Shown: piece after piece, positions 17,876-26,213 of the stretch
Position numbering within the stretch: position 1 is the first letter of the stretch
Layout of the letters: every line of letters starts with the position of its first letter
Assembly: GCA_002862705.1 (NCBI GenBank)
Contig: PKDU01000039.1
Span: 1-62,291 of the forward strand
Direction of reading: 5' to 3'
DNA: 62,291 bases
DNA from: Flavobacteriaceae bacterium
Lineage (GTDB): Bacteria; Bacteroidota; Bacteroidia; Flavobacteriales; Flavobacteriaceae
Position numbers and translations under genes: made by a program
The notes under the pieces: generated by a model
Told to the model about the DNA's origin: nothing
The model's database searches: none
The model's input: only the letters and a program-made list of their open reading frames with translations

Positions 17876-18168
17876 GTACACGCAAAGATGAACCCCAACC
17901 GATAGAAGACGTGCTGCGTCAGTTTACAGCTGCAAACAAGCTGGAAAAGGGTCTTGATAATGTCAAGGTAACGGCTTTGTGGGCTGAACTCATGGGCGCT
18001 GGGGTACAGGCCTATACCAAATCTGTTAAATTGGCAGGTGATACGTTATACGTAAGTCTTACTTCCGCTGTACTTCGCGAAGAACTTAATTACGGCAAAG
18101 ACAACATCATTGCCATGCTCAATGAGGGCTTAGAAAAAGATTGTATTGTGAAACTGGTGTTGCGTTAA
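17872..18168 (+). CDS. DUF721 family protein (DciA-like)
   Basis: 98 residues with the DUF721 pattern: [20 protein letters not shown], then [20 protein letters not shown] and [20 protein letters not shown]. The family includes DciA, a loader or partner of DnaB helicase in bacteria without DnaC. Position after recF is typical for Bacteroidota. It overlaps the convergent ndk by 4 bases. Confidence 0.85.
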   Translation: MSTRKDEPQPIEDVLRQFTAANKLEKGLDNVKVTALWAELMGAGVQAYTKSVKLAGDTLYVSLTSAVLREELNYGKDNIIAMLNEGLEKDCIVKLVLR

Positions 18169-18584
18169 AACTGCTCGCTTTCTGGGAAGTGAAAAGCAAT
18201 CTCAATTGCTGCATTTTCATTGCTGTCAGAACCGTGGATGGCATTCTCGCCAACAGATGTAGCAAAAGATTTACGGATGGTTCCTGCTGCTGCTTCTTCA
18301 GGGTTGGTAGCACCGATTAGGGCACGAAAATCATCAACGGCATTGTCTTTCTCCAGTACCGCTGCTACAATAGGACCGCTGGTCATGAAGGAAACCAACT
18401 CGTTAAAAAATGGACGTTCGCTGTGAACAGCATAAAAAGCCTCCGCATCCGATTGAGACAAGCGTGTCATCTTTAATGCTTTGAACGCAAAGCCTGCTTC
18501 GGCAATTTTATTCAATATCGCGCCTATGTGACCATTGCCGACGGCATCGGGCTTGATCATCGTGAACGTTTGATTTGTTTTCAT
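18165..18584 (-). CDS. ndk: Nucleoside-diphosphate kinase
   Basis: Balances nucleoside triphosphates by transfer of the gamma-phosphate; 139 residues, normal length. The N-terminus [20 protein letters not shown] and the active-site histidine segment [20 protein letters not shown] are diagnostic. A TAGGTTTG element at 18598-18605 on the minus strand leaves only a short leader. Confidence 0.97.
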   Translation of the reverse strand: MKTNQTFTMIKPDAVGNGHIGAILNKIAEAGFAFKALKMTRLSQSDAEAFYAVHSERPFFNELVSFMTSGPIVAAVLEKDNAVDDFRALIGATNPEEAAAGTIRKSFATSVGENAIHGSDSNENAAIEIAFHFPESEQF

Positions 18585-18597
18585 ATCAAATTTTGTG

Positions 18598-18605
18598 CAA
18601 ACCTA
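18598..18605 (-). promoter_or_regulatory. -7 element of ndk
   Basis: TAGGTTTG on the minus strand matches TAnnTTTG and ends 13 bases before the ndk start codon. A clear -33 TTG at the preferred distance is not obvious. Confidence 0.5.
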
Positions 18606-18647
18606 ATGAAATTCACATAAAGTCATTTACAAGTATGTAGTTATTTG

Positions 18648-18655
18648 TAATTTTG
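18648..18655 (+). promoter_or_regulatory. -7 element of the DUF2520-kdsC-maf operon
   Basis: TAATTTTG matches the TAnnTTTG consensus just before the ATG at 18660, so the leader must be very short or the transcript leaderless. Confidence 0.45.
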
Positions 18656-18659
18656 AACA

Positions 18660-19406
18660 ATGATGCGAATAGCACTTTTTGGCACTGGTAACCTTGCCAC
18701 ACATTTTTTAAAAGCCTTTGAAGGATTAGAAGCTGTTTCGTGTGTGCAGTGGATCGGCAGAAAAGAAAATCCGCCACGAGCAAACACCACACCCTATTTT
18801 AATAGCTTCCAAAATGACATTGAAGTGGATGTTTGCCTTTTGACCATTTCTGATGATTACATATCGGAAGTCGCACAAAGTTTTGAGACAAACGCCTTGG
18901 TGGCGCATACGGCCGCAGCCCAACCAATAGATGTGTTGGCACCCCACAAACGCAGCGGGGTGTTCTACCCCTTACAACGTTTTTCACAAAACCAAGAACT
19001 GAGCTGGAAAAATATTCCCATCTGTTTGGAGGCAAATGACAAGACTGATCTAGACATACTCAAAAAGCTTGCGCAGCAATTGAGCAATGAAGTTCATTTT
19101 GTGACTACCAAGCAGCGTCTGCACCTCCACGCAGCAGCTGTGTTTGCAAATAACTTTTGCAACCACCTTTTGGGTATTAGCCAAGAAATCACTTCAAATG
19201 CAGCACTCCCCCATACGTTGCTCCATCCGATTATCAAAGAGACGCTTTCCCGAAGTCTTGATTCAAATGCAAAAGAACATCAAACTGGGCCAGCAATACG
19301 AAACGACAAAAAGACACAGTCAAAACATATTGATATCTTGACGGCCGAAGAAGCTGTATTGTATCGCGCATTGAGTCAATCTATTTACAAAATACATAAC
19401 AAATGA
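18660..19406 (+). CDS. Rossmann-like/DUF2520 domain oxidoreductase-like protein
   Basis: 248 residues. The N-terminal Rossmann fold starts RIALFGTGNLATHFLKAF (GxGxxA pattern, NAD(P)-binding), and the DUF2520 helical domain occupies the C-terminal half (HLHAAAVFANNFCNHLLGIS). The layout resembles pyrroline-5-carboxylate reductase or F420-dependent oxidoreductases, but the substrate is unknown. It heads a three-gene operon with a KdsC-like phosphatase and maf, joined by 4-base overlaps. Confidence 0.82.
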   Translation: MMRIALFGTGNLATHFLKAFEGLEAVSCVQWIGRKENPPRANTTPYFNSFQNDIEVDVCLLTISDDYISEVAQSFETNALVAHTAAAQPIDVLAPHKRSGVFYPLQRFSQNQELSWKNIPICLEANDKTDLDILKKLAQQLSNEVHFVTTKQRLHLHAAAVFANNFCNHLLGISQEITSNAALPHTLLHPIIKETLSRSLDSNAKEHQTGPAIRNDKKTQSKHIDILTAEEAVLYRALSQSIYKIHNK

Positions 19407-19930
19407 GTTACAAAGAAGAATTTAGACATATCACCACTTTTATTTTCGATGTAGACGGGGTATTTACCGATGGCAGCATTACCATTTTGCCCGATGGTGA
19501 AATGATACGCACCATGAATACTAAAGATGGCTATGCAGTTAAAGCAGCGCTTCACGCTGGCTATGGCGTTGTGATCATTTCTGGCGGCACCAACGAAGCC
19601 GTAAGGATGCGCCTCAATCAACTGGGTGTCAAAGACGTGTATTTGGGCGCACATCAAAAGGGAGCTATACTGCACGCCTTCAGCAAAGAAAAAAACATAC
19701 CCCTTGAAAATATGCTCTTTATGGGGGATGACATTCCTGATGTAGAAGCCATGAATTTGGTACGGCTTGGATGCTGTCCAAACGACGCTGTTCCAGAAGT
19801 TTTAGCTGCCGCAGACTATATCTCACACAAGGACGGTGGTAAAGGTTGTGTTCGAGACGTAATTGAACAAGTATTAAAGGTGCAAGGCAAGTGGGGAACG
19901 CTCACCAATGCCCGCAACGACAGCAAATGA
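19403..19930 (+). CDS. KdsC-like HAD phosphatase (3-deoxy-D-manno-octulosonate 8-phosphate phosphatase family)
   Basis: 175 residues, C0-type HAD hydrolase without a cap. Motif I is FDVDGVFTDG near residue 14, motif II VVIISGG, motif III uses the Lys near GAILHAF, and motif IV is MGDDIPDVEAM. The family removes phosphate in Kdo or related sugar-acid synthesis for lipopolysaccharide. It overlaps its upstream neighbour and maf by 4 bases each. Confidence 0.88.
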   Translation: MSYKEEFRHITTFIFDVDGVFTDGSITILPDGEMIRTMNTKDGYAVKAALHAGYGVVIISGGTNEAVRMRLNQLGVKDVYLGAHQKGAILHAFSKEKNIPLENMLFMGDDIPDVEAMNLVRLGCCPNDAVPEVLAAADYISHKDGGKGCVRDVIEQVLKVQGKWGTLTNARNDSK

Positions 19931-20508
19931 CCTATACATTATTCCTTGGCTCTGGCTCCCCCAGGCGTGTGGCGCTCTTACAACAAATGGGCGTGGCCTT
20001 TGAGCAACGTGTTTTAGCTGTGGAGGAAATATATCCGCAAGAACTAAAAGGCGTTGAAATCACTGATTTTTTAGCACGATTAAAAGGAAAGGCGCATCAA
20101 CCACAGCTTCGGCTAAACGAGTTGGTGCTTACTGCCGACACCCTTGTTTGGTTTGACGATAACGCACTGGGCAAGCCTAAAAATGAAGCCCATGTAATTG
20201 AGATGCTGTCAAAGTTATCTGGTGAAACGCATGAGGTTATCACCTCTGTTTGTTTGAGTTCTAAAACAAAGCAGACTTGCATTCAGGAAACAACAAAGGT
20301 GAGCATGGCTACATTATCAAAAGCGGACATCACGCATTATGCCAAAACCCACAAACCTTTGGACAAGGCAGGAGGTTACGGCATACAAGATTGGATTGGC
20401 CTGATTGGGGTGTCCAAAATAGTGGGTTCTTATACCAATGTTGTGGGTTTGCCTACTGAAAAAACGTATCAATTACTACTCCCCTATCTGTCGTCAATCG
20501 CATCATAA
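19927..20508 (+). CDS. maf: Maf family nucleotide pyrophosphatase
   Basis: About 193 residues. Maf/Ham1-type house-cleaning enzyme that hydrolyses dTTP, UTP or modified nucleotides. The N-terminus is FLGSGSPRRVALLQQMG, and the metal-binding region shows LTADTLVWFDD and LGKPKNEAHVIEML. I start at ATG 19927, which overlaps the KdsC-like stop by 4 bases; an upstream start inside kdsC would add unrelated residues. Confidence 0.92.
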   Translation: MTYTLFLGSGSPRRVALLQQMGVAFEQRVLAVEEIYPQELKGVEITDFLARLKGKAHQPQLRLNELVLTADTLVWFDDNALGKPKNEAHVIEMLSKLSGETHEVITSVCLSSKTKQTCIQETTKVSMATLSKADITHYAKTHKPLDKAGGYGIQDWIGLIGVSKIVGSYTNVVGLPTEKTYQLLLPYLSSIAS

Positions 20509-20563
20509 CCCGCTCTGTATTCAATATTATATATATTTACTTTTTTAATTTAAATAACCAATA

Positions 20564-21259
20564 ATGACAGAGCCAAAAGCGTATATCATTGAATTTCTTT
20601 CAGATGAGTGGATAAGAAATTGTTTATGGACGCTTTTTATTATGGTTACGTATCTGTTTGTTGGCAAGCGCATGTCGGCTAAGCATCAGCTACGCATGGC
20701 GATGCTGATAGCGCTACTTTTAATCAGCACCACCATTACGGGACATACACGAAACATCATCAATGGATACTGGGATGTCAGCGATAACCTGCCCTTGCAT
20801 CTTTGCAGTATTTCAAACCTCATCGCTTGTTTTATACTGTTCATTCCTAAAAACAACAGGCTTTTTGAGTTTTTATATTACGCGGGTATTATTGGTGCAT
20901 TTCAAGCCTTTTTGACACCACAAATAAATAATTTTGACGGTACTAATTACGAATATCTAGAATATTATCTCTCGCACGGGGGCATTATGCTATTGCCCAT
21001 ATTTATGTTCAAAAACTTGGGCTATGAGTTGTCAAACTATTCTTGGCTCAAAGTTGTACTTTACCTCAACATATTATTAGCGATTGTAATGCCTTTGAAC
21101 TTCATCATCGATTCCAACTATATGTATCTTGCATATGTGCCCGATGTTAGCAATCCGCTTATCATTGGTGATTGGCCCTACTATATTTTGTTTTGGGAAA
21201 TCTTTCTTGTAATTCTCACGTACATACTTTATGTGATGAGTACGGGCAAACGCGTATAA
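20564..21259 (+). CDS. TIGR02206/YwaF family integral membrane protein
   Basis: 231 residues with about seven hydrophobic segments. The pattern NLPLHLCSISNLIACFILF, with a conserved LHLC, and GIIGAFQAFLTPQ fit the TIGR02206 (YwaF) family of unknown function. Followed after 39 bases by an aquaporin. I cannot assign a substrate. Confidence 0.75.
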   Translation: MTEPKAYIIEFLSDEWIRNCLWTLFIMVTYLFVGKRMSAKHQLRMAMLIALLLISTTITGHTRNIINGYWDVSDNLPLHLCSISNLIACFILFIPKNNRLFEFLYYAGIIGAFQAFLTPQINNFDGTNYEYLEYYLSHGGIMLLPIFMFKNLGYELSNYSWLKVVLYLNILLAIVMPLNFIIDSNYMYLAYVPDVSNPLIIGDWPYYILFWEIFLVILTYILYVMSTGKRV

Positions 21260-21298
21260 ATAACATTTAGCTAACCTTGTCATGCTTATTTTTGCAGC

Positions 21299-21958
21299 AT
21301 GAAACGCTACACCGCACTTTACGCTGAATTTATTGGAACCTTTGCAATGGTCTTTTGCGGAACTGCTGCTATGGCTGTAAACGAAACTACAGGCGATGTT
21401 GCTCATGAAGGGGTTGCCATAACTTGGGGGCTTATCGTCATGGTCATGATTTATGCTTTTGGTCCACAGTCTGGTGCACATTTTAATCCTGCAGTAACCA
21501 CGGCTTTTGCACTTGCCAAGCGCTTCTCTTGGAAAAAAGTACCTGCTTACGTAATTACCCAAACCACAGCAGCCGTTGCAGCTAGTGTGGCGGTGAAAGC
21601 TATTATCCCAAAAAGCATACTTATTGGCGCAACCATCCCCAGCATACCCCATGAAAGTGCCTTTTGGCTTGAGTTTCTATTGTCCTTTTTTCTTATGATC
21701 GTCATCCTTCATATTAGCACGGGCAGCAAAGAAATAGGGCCTGTAGCAGGCCTGGCTGTTGGTAGTGTGATTTTGCTCGAGGCCATGTTTGCCGGACCAC
21801 TCACAAATGCTTCCATGAACCCGGCGCGATCGTTTGGACCTGCACTTATTGGGAATCATTGGGAACCCATGTGGCTATACCTCACGGCACCATTTGTTGG
21901 TATGGCACTTGCCGTAGTACTTTTCAAGTATTTCGTATCTTTAAAAGATGTTGGATAA
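21299..21958 (+). CDS. MIP-family channel (aquaporin)
   Basis: 219 residues with six membrane helices and both half-helix signatures: SGAHFNPAVT near residue 60 and NASMNPARSFGPAL near residue 165. The Arg after the second NPA is the usual selectivity-filter residue. The short loop after it suggests a water channel (AqpZ-like) rather than a glycerol facilitator, although I cannot exclude glycerol. The end overlaps the SdpI-like gene by 11 bases. Confidence 0.9.
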   Translation: MKRYTALYAEFIGTFAMVFCGTAAMAVNETTGDVAHEGVAITWGLIVMVMIYAFGPQSGAHFNPAVTTAFALAKRFSWKKVPAYVITQTTAAVAASVAVKAIIPKSILIGATIPSIPHESAFWLEFLLSFFLMIVILHISTGSKEIGPVAGLAVGSVILLEAMFAGPLTNASMNPARSFGPALIGNHWEPMWLYLTAPFVGMALAVVLFKYFVSLKDVG

Positions 21959-22286
21959 TCCACCAATTCTTGTTTGTGTACTTTGCGGACTGATATACAT
22001 CATTTCTGGACAGCTTGTATTGCGTTATCCCCCCAAAAAAATAAATGACTTTTATGGCTATCGTACTGCACGCTCAAAAAGAAGTCAAGCGCATTGGGAT
22101 TTTGCGCAAAAAGAATCATCAAAATATATTATCCAATCAGGTTATTACTGCCTATTGACATGTGTCCCATTTATACTTTTTGAAACTGGAAAAGCGGCAG
22201 TATGGATCGCCATTATTTTAGCTACCCTTTACCCTTTTATATCCATCATTCAAACAGAAAAAGCGCTCAAGAAAAAATTTGGTTGA
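21948..22286 (+). CDS. SdpI/YhfL family membrane protein
   Basis: 112 residues with three hydrophobic segments and the family pattern PPKKINDFYGYRTARSKRSQ followed by WDFAQKESSKY. SdpI is an immunity and signalling protein in Bacillus, but most relatives have no known role. It overlaps the aquaporin gene and ends just before the operator of the photolyase operon. Confidence 0.82.
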   Translation: MLDNPPILVCVLCGLIYIISGQLVLRYPPKKINDFYGYRTARSKRSQAHWDFAQKESSKYIIQSGYYCLLTCVPFILFETGKAAVWIAIILATLYPFISIIQTEKALKKKFG

Positions 22287-22323
22287 TAATTTTGTTTAAT
22301 CTTTCGTAGAATCCGTTAAACAA
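22287..22323 (+). promoter_or_regulatory. Probable operator of the photolyase operon
   Basis: Dyad TTGTTTAA (22292-22299), 16 bases, TTAAACAA (22316-22323), with the left arm overlapping TAATTTTG (22287-22294). The 13-mer TAATTTTGTTTAA and the spacing are identical to the site before the CarH-like regulator at 12758. It lies just upstream of a second -7 element at 22330, where bound regulator would cover the promoter. Confidence 0.75.
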
Positions 22324-22329
22324 AATTGG

Positions 22330-22337
22330 TATATTTG
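22330..22337 (+). promoter_or_regulatory. -7 promoter element of the photolyase operon
   Basis: TATATTTG matches the TAnnTTTG consensus and lies 16 bases before the first start codon at 22354. No good -33 TTG is seen; that region is occupied by the dyad. Confidence 0.6.
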
Positions 22338-22353
22338 CATAAAAGCCTGCACA

Positions 22354-22812
22354 ATGTACCAGTATACCTCCAAACAAGAACTCCCCATAACAATGGAAAG
22401 AGCTTGGGAATTTCTTTCAGATCCCAAAAACCTAAAACGCATTACGCCAGACTATATGGGCTTTGATATCCTCTCTGGTGCAGACCGTAATATGTTCCAG
22501 GGACAGATCATTCAGTACAGGCTGACCCCGATTTTAGGCATTCCCTTTCGCTGGGTTACGGAAATTACACATGTACAAGAGGGTGCTTATTTTGTTGACG
22601 AACAACGATTTGGGCCATATACTTTTTGGCATCACAAACATTTTATACACAAAACAGCCGACGGGGTTATGATGGAAGATATTGTAGATTATAAGCTCCC
22701 ATTAGGCCCCTTAGGTTGGTTTGCACATGCGCTTTTTGTCCGTTTCAAAGTGAAGCAAATTTTTGATTATAGAGAAAAAGCCTTAAACGAAATTTTTAAA
22801 ACAACATCATGA
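22354..22812 (+). CDS. SRPBCC family ligand-binding protein
   Basis: 152 residues, START/SRPBCC fold (ITMERAWEFLSDPKNLKRIT near residue 12; IVDYKLPLGPLGWFAHALFV near residue 110). The fold binds hydrophobic ligands; members are often annotated cell-division inhibitor-like, without good evidence. First gene of the eight-gene photolyase operon; it overlaps the SDR-like gene by 4 bases (ATGA), so it is coupled to it. The ligand is unknown; a pigment, lipid or flavin would be guesses. Confidence 0.85.
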   Translation: MYQYTSKQELPITMERAWEFLSDPKNLKRITPDYMGFDILSGADRNMFQGQIIQYRLTPILGIPFRWVTEITHVQEGAYFVDEQRFGPYTFWHHKHFIHKTADGVMMEDIVDYKLPLGPLGWFAHALFVRFKVKQIFDYREKALNEIFKTTS

Positions 22813-23510
22813 ACAAAACATATTTACTAATTGGCGGGAGCTACGGAATTGGAAGTGATATCATTGACCAACTTCCAGCGGGATCTGAAATAATTGTGGC
22901 TTCCAGAACCCGTGAAGGTTTGGCTGGCAAGCCAGTGAAACACATCCCCTTTAATGTGCTTGAAGACACGCTTCCCTTAGATCAATTGCCCTCAAAAATT
23001 GATGGCTTTGCTTATTGCCCGGGAAGTATAAACCTGCGACCCTTCAGAGGATTAAAAGCTGAGGCCTTTACAAATGATTTTGAAATCAATGTTATGGGCG
23101 CCGTGCGCTGTCTGCAAAGCATTCAGCCGCTATTGGCAGCCAGTGAGCAAGCAAGTGTGGTGTTGTTTAGTACCGTAGCGGTACAAACAGGCATGCCCTT
23201 TCACGCAAGCGTAGCGGCATCAAAAGGAGCTTTGGAGGGATTGGCGCGGTCTTTGGCAGCCGAATGGGCACCTAAAGTGCGTGTTAACGTAATTGCACCT
23301 TCCATTACAGACACGCCGTTGGCAAACAGATTTTTAAATAATGATGCCAAAAAAGAAAAGGCTTCCCTTAGGCATCCTTTAAAAAGAATTGGTACAACTG
23401 AGGACGTAGCACAATTGGCTACTTTCTTACTCACAGACAAAAGCAGCTGGATGACCGGACAAGTACTCGGTCTTGATGGTGGCATGTCTTCTTTAAACAT
23501 TGGTGGATGA
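22809..23510 (+). CDS. SDR-family protein lacking the catalytic tyrosine
   Basis: 233 residues, Rossmann-fold short-chain dehydrogenase/reductase relative. The cofactor loop is GGSYGIG near residue 9, and the C-terminal part (RVNVIAPSITDTP, MTGQVLGLDGGMSS) fits classical SDRs. At the active site the usual YxxxK reads VAASK, so Tyr is replaced by Val, and the catalytic Ser region reads FSTVAV. It may bind NAD(P)H without normal oxidoreductase activity. It overlaps the genes on both sides by 4 bases. Confidence 0.85.
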   Translation: MNKTYLLIGGSYGIGSDIIDQLPAGSEIIVASRTREGLAGKPVKHIPFNVLEDTLPLDQLPSKIDGFAYCPGSINLRPFRGLKAEAFTNDFEINVMGAVRCLQSIQPLLAASEQASVVLFSTVAVQTGMPFHASVAASKGALEGLARSLAAEWAPKVRVNVIAPSITDTPLANRFLNNDAKKEKASLRHPLKRIGTTEDVAQLATFLLTDKSSWMTGQVLGLDGGMSSLNIGG

Positions 23511-24799
23511 TATTATTTTGGTTTCGTCGCGATTTGCGTTTTCACGATAATGCGGGTTTTTATAACGCACTTATCGATGCAGATGAGGTGTTACCCGCAT
23601 TTGTATTCGACGCATCCATCCTTGATAAACTGCCAAAAGATGATGGACGGGTTCATTTTATCCATCAGCACATTGCCAAAATGCAAAAAGAAAGCGAAGT
23701 ACATGGCAGTAGCATGCGCGTGGCAAAAGGAAATCCACTTGAACTTATTCCACAATGGAGTGAGGAACATTACATAACAGCAGTCTACACCAACGAAGAC
23801 TATGAGCCTTACGCCACAGCAAGAGATGAAAAAATAAAAACAGTACTTGCCGAAAAAGGGATTGCTTTTAAAACATTTAAGGATCAGGTAATTTTTGCAC
23901 CCCATGAAGTACTCAAAAAAGATGGAACACCCTACAGGGTTTATACGCCATTTTCAAGAGTGTGGATGGCCAAAGAGGCCGAACAAGGTTTGCCAGAATA
24001 TCCCACAAAACCGCTTCTTAGCAAACTACACAAAAAAGCACTTCCAAGCATTCCTACAATCAAAGCATTAGGCTTTGAAACACCCAAGCACCAAGCACCA
24101 ACACCCAACTACAACTTATCGTTAATGGATGCTTATGATGCGGTCCGAAATTTTCCAGCGATTGACGGCACCAGCCGCCTCGGAATTCACTTGCGGTTTG
24201 GTACGGTATCGATCAGAGATATGGTACGAAAAGCAAAAAAGAGCAGCAACCCCACCTTTTTAAAAGAATTAATTTGGCGCGAGTTTTTTATGCAAATTCT
24301 TTGGCATTTTCCGCACACGACAACTGCGAGCTTTAAACCACAATACGACCGCATTGAATGGCGAAATAATGAGACAGACTTTTCAAAATGGTGCGAGGGC
24401 AACACAGGATATCCATTGGTTGATGCAGGTATGCGTGAACTCAATCAAACGGGTTTTATGCATAACAGAGTGCGGATGTTAGTAGGCAGCTTCTTGTGCA
24501 AGCATTTACTCATTGATTGGCGGTGGGGCGAAGCCTACTTTGCGGAAAAACTACTGGACTACGAGCAATCAAGTAATGTGGGTAATTGGCAATGGGTAGC
24601 AGGTTGCGGTGTTGATGCTGCACCCTATTTCCGCGTATTTAACCCAACAGAACAAGTAAAAAAATTCGATAAAGAACACACCTACATAAAAAAGTGGGTA
24701 CCAGAGTACCAATCCTTGGACTACCCCACCCCAATGGTTGATCACAAGATGGCACGCCTCAGGTGTTTAGAAACATACAAGGCAGGGCTTGCGTCATGA
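23507..24799 (+). CDS. Deoxyribodipyrimidine photolyase (class I CPD type)
   Basis: 430 residues, FAD-dependent enzyme that uses blue light to split cyclobutane pyrimidine dimers. The N-terminal antenna domain starts ILFWFRRDLRFHDN. The catalytic domain has TSRLGIHLRFGTVS, ELIWREFFMQ, NTGYPLVDAGMRELNQTGFM and SNVGNWQWVAGCGVDAAPYF. By comparison with the E. coli enzyme, the flavin-contacting Asn and the proximal Trp of the electron-transfer chain are both kept. A canonical photolyase is therefore likely. Confidence 0.92.
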   Translation: MILFWFRRDLRFHDNAGFYNALIDADEVLPAFVFDASILDKLPKDDGRVHFIHQHIAKMQKESEVHGSSMRVAKGNPLELIPQWSEEHYITAVYTNEDYEPYATARDEKIKTVLAEKGIAFKTFKDQVIFAPHEVLKKDGTPYRVYTPFSRVWMAKEAEQGLPEYPTKPLLSKLHKKALPSIPTIKALGFETPKHQAPTPNYNLSLMDAYDAVRNFPAIDGTSRLGIHLRFGTVSIRDMVRKAKKSSNPTFLKELIWREFFMQILWHFPHTTTASFKPQYDRIEWRNNETDFSKWCEGNTGYPLVDAGMRELNQTGFMHNRVRMLVGSFLCKHLLIDWRWGEAYFAEKLLDYEQSSNVGNWQWVAGCGVDAAPYFRVFNPTEQVKKFDKEHTYIKKWVPEYQSLDYPTPMVDHKMARLRCLETYKAGLAS

Positions 24800-24942
24800 G
24801 AGGGGTAAAAAAAGCTGATTTGCCTCAAAAAATATGTGTGTCTTGCAACAGGCCTTTTGCTTGGCGAAAGAAATGGAGCAAAGAATGGGAGAACGTTAAA
24901 TATTGTAGTAAAAGATGCAAAAAGCAAAAACAACAGGACTAG
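24796..24942 (+). CDS. DUF2256 small zinc-ribbon-like protein
   Basis: Only 48 residues. Four cysteines in the pattern CxxC (residues 14 and 17) and CxxxC (37 and 41) suggest a zinc knuckle; the middle reads RPFAWRKKWSKEWENVKYCS. The rest is very basic. DUF2256 proteins are typically encoded next to photolyase and cryptochrome genes; function unknown. It overlaps the photolyase stop by 4 bases (ATGA) and the cryptochrome DASH start by 28 bases in another frame. Confidence 0.88.
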   Translation: MRGVKKADLPQKICVSCNRPFAWRKKWSKEWENVKYCSKRCKKQKQQD

Positions 24943-26213
24943 TTTGGTTTCGAAACGACCTACGCGTGCGAGATCAGCACAGTTTATCGCAAGCCGTTGC
25001 GGCGCACGATAGGGTTATTGCCGTATACCACTTACCCGAACATTGGCTGCAACCAACCCAGTGGGGTTTTAAAAAAATGGAGCGTTTTCGCGCTGCATTC
25101 CTGCTGCAAACGCTTGCACAACTTCAAAAAGATTTGGCAAAGCTCAACATATCCCTTTGGGTAAAAGTGGGCCGTTGGGGGGCCTTGCTAAAAGAACTGC
25201 AAGAAAGCTACAATGTCACAGCAATTTATGGCCAAAAAGAATGGACGCAAGAAGAGCTTGATGACAACGCGCAAATTCCAACGGGGATAGAAAAACACTG
25301 GCATTACGATCAGTTTTTATTCCACCCAGACGATATTCCTATGCAAGTTGCCGATGTACCGGAAGTATTTACGGTGTTTAGAAAAAAATGTGAAAAGCAC
25401 GTAAGTGTGCGATCGGCATTACCCGTTCCATCTCCCATGCCCGAAGAAAATCGATTAACGAGCGTTCCCGAATTACCAACGCTAAGCAGTTTGGGTTATG
25501 AAAACATAACTGTAGACAAGCGCACCGCCATTCCATTTGAAGGGGGCGAAAAAGCGGCTTGGGGACGACTAGAGAACTATTTCTGGAACACCAACCAATT
25601 ATCTTATTACAAAAAAACAAGAAATGGGTTGTTGGGCAAAAAGTACAGTTCAAAGTTTTCCATCTGGCTGGCATTTGGATCCATTTCCCCTGTTTCCATT
25701 TATCACGAGGTGAAAAAATATGAAAAAGAGGTTGCCAAAAACGACTCTACCTACTGGTTAATTTTTGAGCTTATTTGGCGGGATTATTTCAAATACATTT
25801 CCATGAAGCACGGCAGTGCCATATTTAAGCTTGGTGGCCTGTTGCAAAAGGACTATTCCTGGAAAACAAATCAAAAATATGTGAAGCAATGGATTGATGG
25901 TGCAACACCCGAACCCTTTGTAAATGCCAACATGCGAGAGCTGGCACTCACAGGCTTTATGAGCAATCGCGGGCGTCAAAATGTAGCGAGCTTCTTTGCT
26001 AAAGAATGGCACTTGGATTGGCGTATAGGCGCTGCATACTTTGAAGCCATGCTGATAGATTACGATATCCACAGCAATTATGGCAACTGGATGTACAACG
26101 CTGGTGTTGGCAATGACCCCAGAGACAGAAAATTTAACGTCGCGTGGCAAGCTGAGCGCTACGATCCCAACAATAAGTACCAAAAAACCTGGCTTCAAAC
26201 AACGCTATTTTAA
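24915..26213 (+). CDS. Cryptochrome DASH
   Basis: 432 residues. The photolyase domain starts GLVWFRNDLRVRDQHS. The catalytic domain shows FEGGEKAAWGRLENYFW, YKKTRNGLLGKKYSSKFS, and NANMRELALTGFMSNRGRQN with SNYGNWMYNAGVGNDPRDRK, the cryptochrome DASH hallmark. The flavin-binding Asn is kept. DASH proteins repair CPDs in single-stranded or looped DNA and may signal. The start ATG lies inside the DUF2256 gene; the stop TAATG overlaps the next start by 1 base. Confidence 0.93.
   Translation: MQKAKTTGLVWFRNDLRVRDQHSLSQAVAAHDRVIAVYHLPEHWLQPTQWGFKKMERFRAAFLLQTLAQLQKDLAKLNISLWVKVGRWGALLKELQESYNVTAIYGQKEWTQEELDDNAQIPTGIEKHWHYDQFLFHPDDIPMQVADVPEVFTVFRKKCEKHVSVRSALPVPSPMPEENRLTSVPELPTLSSLGYENITVDKRTAIPFEGGEKAAWGRLENYFWNTNQLSYYKKTRNGLLGKKYSSKFSIWLAFGSISPVSIYHEVKKYEKEVAKNDSTYWLIFELIWRDYFKYISMKHGSAIFKLGGLLQKDYSWKTNQKYVKQWIDGATPEPFVNANMRELALTGFMSNRGRQNVASFFAKEWHLDWRIGAAYFEAMLIDYDIHSNYGNWMYNAGVGNDPRDRKFNVAWQAERYDPNNKYQKTWLQTTLF

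Noticed and set aside
21077..21652. 191-residue Cys/His-rich open frame on the minus strand
   Set aside because: It spans the end of a membrane protein gene and the start of the aquaporin gene on the other strand; both of those have clear families.
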